Source: Candidatus Dojkabacteria bacterium (lineage in GTDB: Bacteria > Patescibacteriota > Dojkabacteria > SC72 > JAHDCA01). From it: a DNA stretch of 7,790 bases. The translations under genes and the position numbers were made by a program. The stretch covers positions 1 through 7,790 of the forward strand of contig JAHDCA010000040.1 of assembly GCA_020630115.1 (NCBI GenBank). Direction: 5' to 3'. This document shows, piece after piece, positions 7,005 through 7,790 of this stretch (position 1 is its first letter; each line of letters begins with the position of its first letter). A model generated the notes under the pieces. The model searched no databases. It saw only the letters and a program-made list of their open reading frames with translations, and had not been told where the DNA came from.

Positions 7005-7790
7005 TTAGCTACAACTAGAAACACTTTCCATAAACATTTCCTCTATCAATATGAGATATTCCTCCCATTCAGGGAAATCAGGATTACCAGGGTACGTTGC
7101 TCTTGCTACGGAATCATATATTGACCTGTATGGTGACACATCCCAAAGACAAGGTACTTCAAATATATTACTATAATCGACGATTACTCTGCATGGGGTT
7201 GTTATAAAGAATTGCTTTCGAGTATCTATGTCCCTATCCATGTGAGCTGGATCTTGCATCTCAAGAGATACTGAAGGAGAGTATTCTGCCAGATCTGATA
7301 TATCCATATTTAGATCCAAACACCTCCCTGCATTACAAGTTTCATTGGATCCAAATATCGCATCAATCTTTATTCCTGTTAATAAGATTGATTCACAACC
7401 ATCAGTTTCACCTGTCGACGGCTCACAAACACCCTGAATCTTAGTCGCAATAAAATTTTTAATAAAGTCTGTAACTGGTTTTTCCTTTCTTCGGCAAGAC
7501 TCAAAACTTTTTGCACTTTCCATATGGAATGTTTCAATCTGATCAAGCGTATAACAAACTTCCTCTGGTTTTTCGGCGATATCACATTCTAAACGTCTAT
7601 TTCCTTTAAAGATTTCATCACTCTGCTCATTGCACTCATCAAATCTTCTCAAATACTCTTTACACTCATAAGGAGTCAGGTTTTGACATGCAGTCAGATC
7701 TCCATACTTATTTACCTCGGCAGGATTTGCATCAGGCTCTAATTCTTCACTTGGTTGTGCTACGGGATTAACATCACCAGTTTGAACAAC
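7005..7790 (-). CDS. Cysteine-rich probable exported protein, unknown function (N-terminus beyond window)
   Basis: The frame is open from base 7790 to a TAA at 7007-7005, giving 261 visible residues; the gene enters from outside the window. A TTG at 7652 is the only in-frame start-like codon upstream of the main body, but 46 open codons precede it with the same cysteine-rich character, so it is not the true start. I do not recognise the family. Visible residues 1-30 are a Pro/Glu/Asp/Asn-rich linker (VAQPSEELEPDANPAEV), typical after a signal peptide or anchor, which would lie off the window. Thirteen cysteines follow (35, 43, 53, 69, 79, 99, 122, 132, 152, 157, 200, 214, 260); the first six lie in a charged helical region with spacings of about 8-20 residues, suggesting helix-to-helix disulphides. 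Residues 180-184 read DPAHM, shared with the gene at 1-942. The stop lies 19 nt before the VirB6-like gene, so they are probably co-transcribed. An exported structural partner of the translocator is a reasonable inference, not a demonstrated role. Confidence 0.85.
   Translation of the reverse strand, partial: VVQTGDVNPVAQPSEELEPDANPAEVNKYGDLTACQNLTPYECKEYLRRFDECNEQSDEIFKGNRRLECDIAEKPEEVCYTLDQIETFHMESAKSFESCRRKEKPVTDFIKNFIATKIQGVCEPSTGETDGCESILLTGIKIDAIFGSNETCNAGRCLDLNMDISDLAEYSPSVSLEMQDPAHMDRDIDTRKQFFITTPCRVIVDYSNIFEVPCLWDVSPYRSIYDSVARATYPGNPDFPEWEEYLILIEEMFMESVSSCS

Noticed and set aside
7379..7585. Second minus-strand open frame of 68 codons
   Set aside because: It is an out-of-frame reading within the cysteine-rich gene at 7005-7790, with no domain or start signal.
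7650..7652. TTG as start codon of the cysteine-rich gene
   Set aside because: The same frame stays open for 46 more codons to the window edge, with cysteines and a linker of the same character, so the real start is outside the window.

Overview
The window is a compact, AT-rich (roughly 38% GC by eye) single-strand gene cluster. Five consecutive protein genes, all on the minus strand, cover nearly every base. Read in the direction of transcription (from high to low coordinates) they are: (1) a cysteine-rich protein whose N-terminus lies beyond base 7790; (2) a 599-aa polytopic membrane protein with a signal peptide, resembling the VirB6/TrbL channel component of type IV secretion systems (T4SS); (3) a 1096-aa protein with a ~790-residue helical, cysteine-free N-terminal part, a membrane region, and a C-terminal M23 (LytM-like) peptidase domain; (4) a 306-aa protein with one N-terminal membrane segment; (5) a cysteine-rich protein with one N-terminal membrane segment, whose C-terminus lies beyond base 1. 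The junctions are a 19-nt gap, a 1-nt stop/start overlap, a 7-nt overlap and a 39-nt gap, so this is most likely one operon. There are no RNA genes, mobile elements, CRISPR arrays or long non-coding stretches.

The organism is probably a bacterium of the Candidate Phyla Radiation (Patescibacteria). This is inferred from the divergent VirB6-like protein next to a giant M23 protein, many unrecognisable exported proteins, absence of Shine-Dalgarno-like sequences before the four visible starts, and a promoter that looks leaderless. The standard bacterial code fits: TAA, TAG and TGA each end a gene and no TGA interrupts one, which argues against the TGA=Gly lineages (Absconditabacteria/Gracilibacteria). 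The exact phylum cannot be read from the window.

Taken together the cluster looks like the envelope part of a reduced or divergent T4SS-like translocation machine. It has a multi-pass channel protein, a wall-cutting enzyme tethered to a very large cytoplasmic domain, and several exported proteins likely held together by disulphides. The VirB4/VirD4-type ATPases expected of such a system are not in the window, so the T4SS assignment rests mainly on the VirB6-like membrane domain and the M23 neighbour. The most noteworthy points are the cytoplasmic-helical/M23 fusion with a non-canonical first zinc ligand, the strict placement of cysteines on one side of the membrane, the leaderless promoter embedded before the last gene, and a DPAHM motif shared by the first and last genes.
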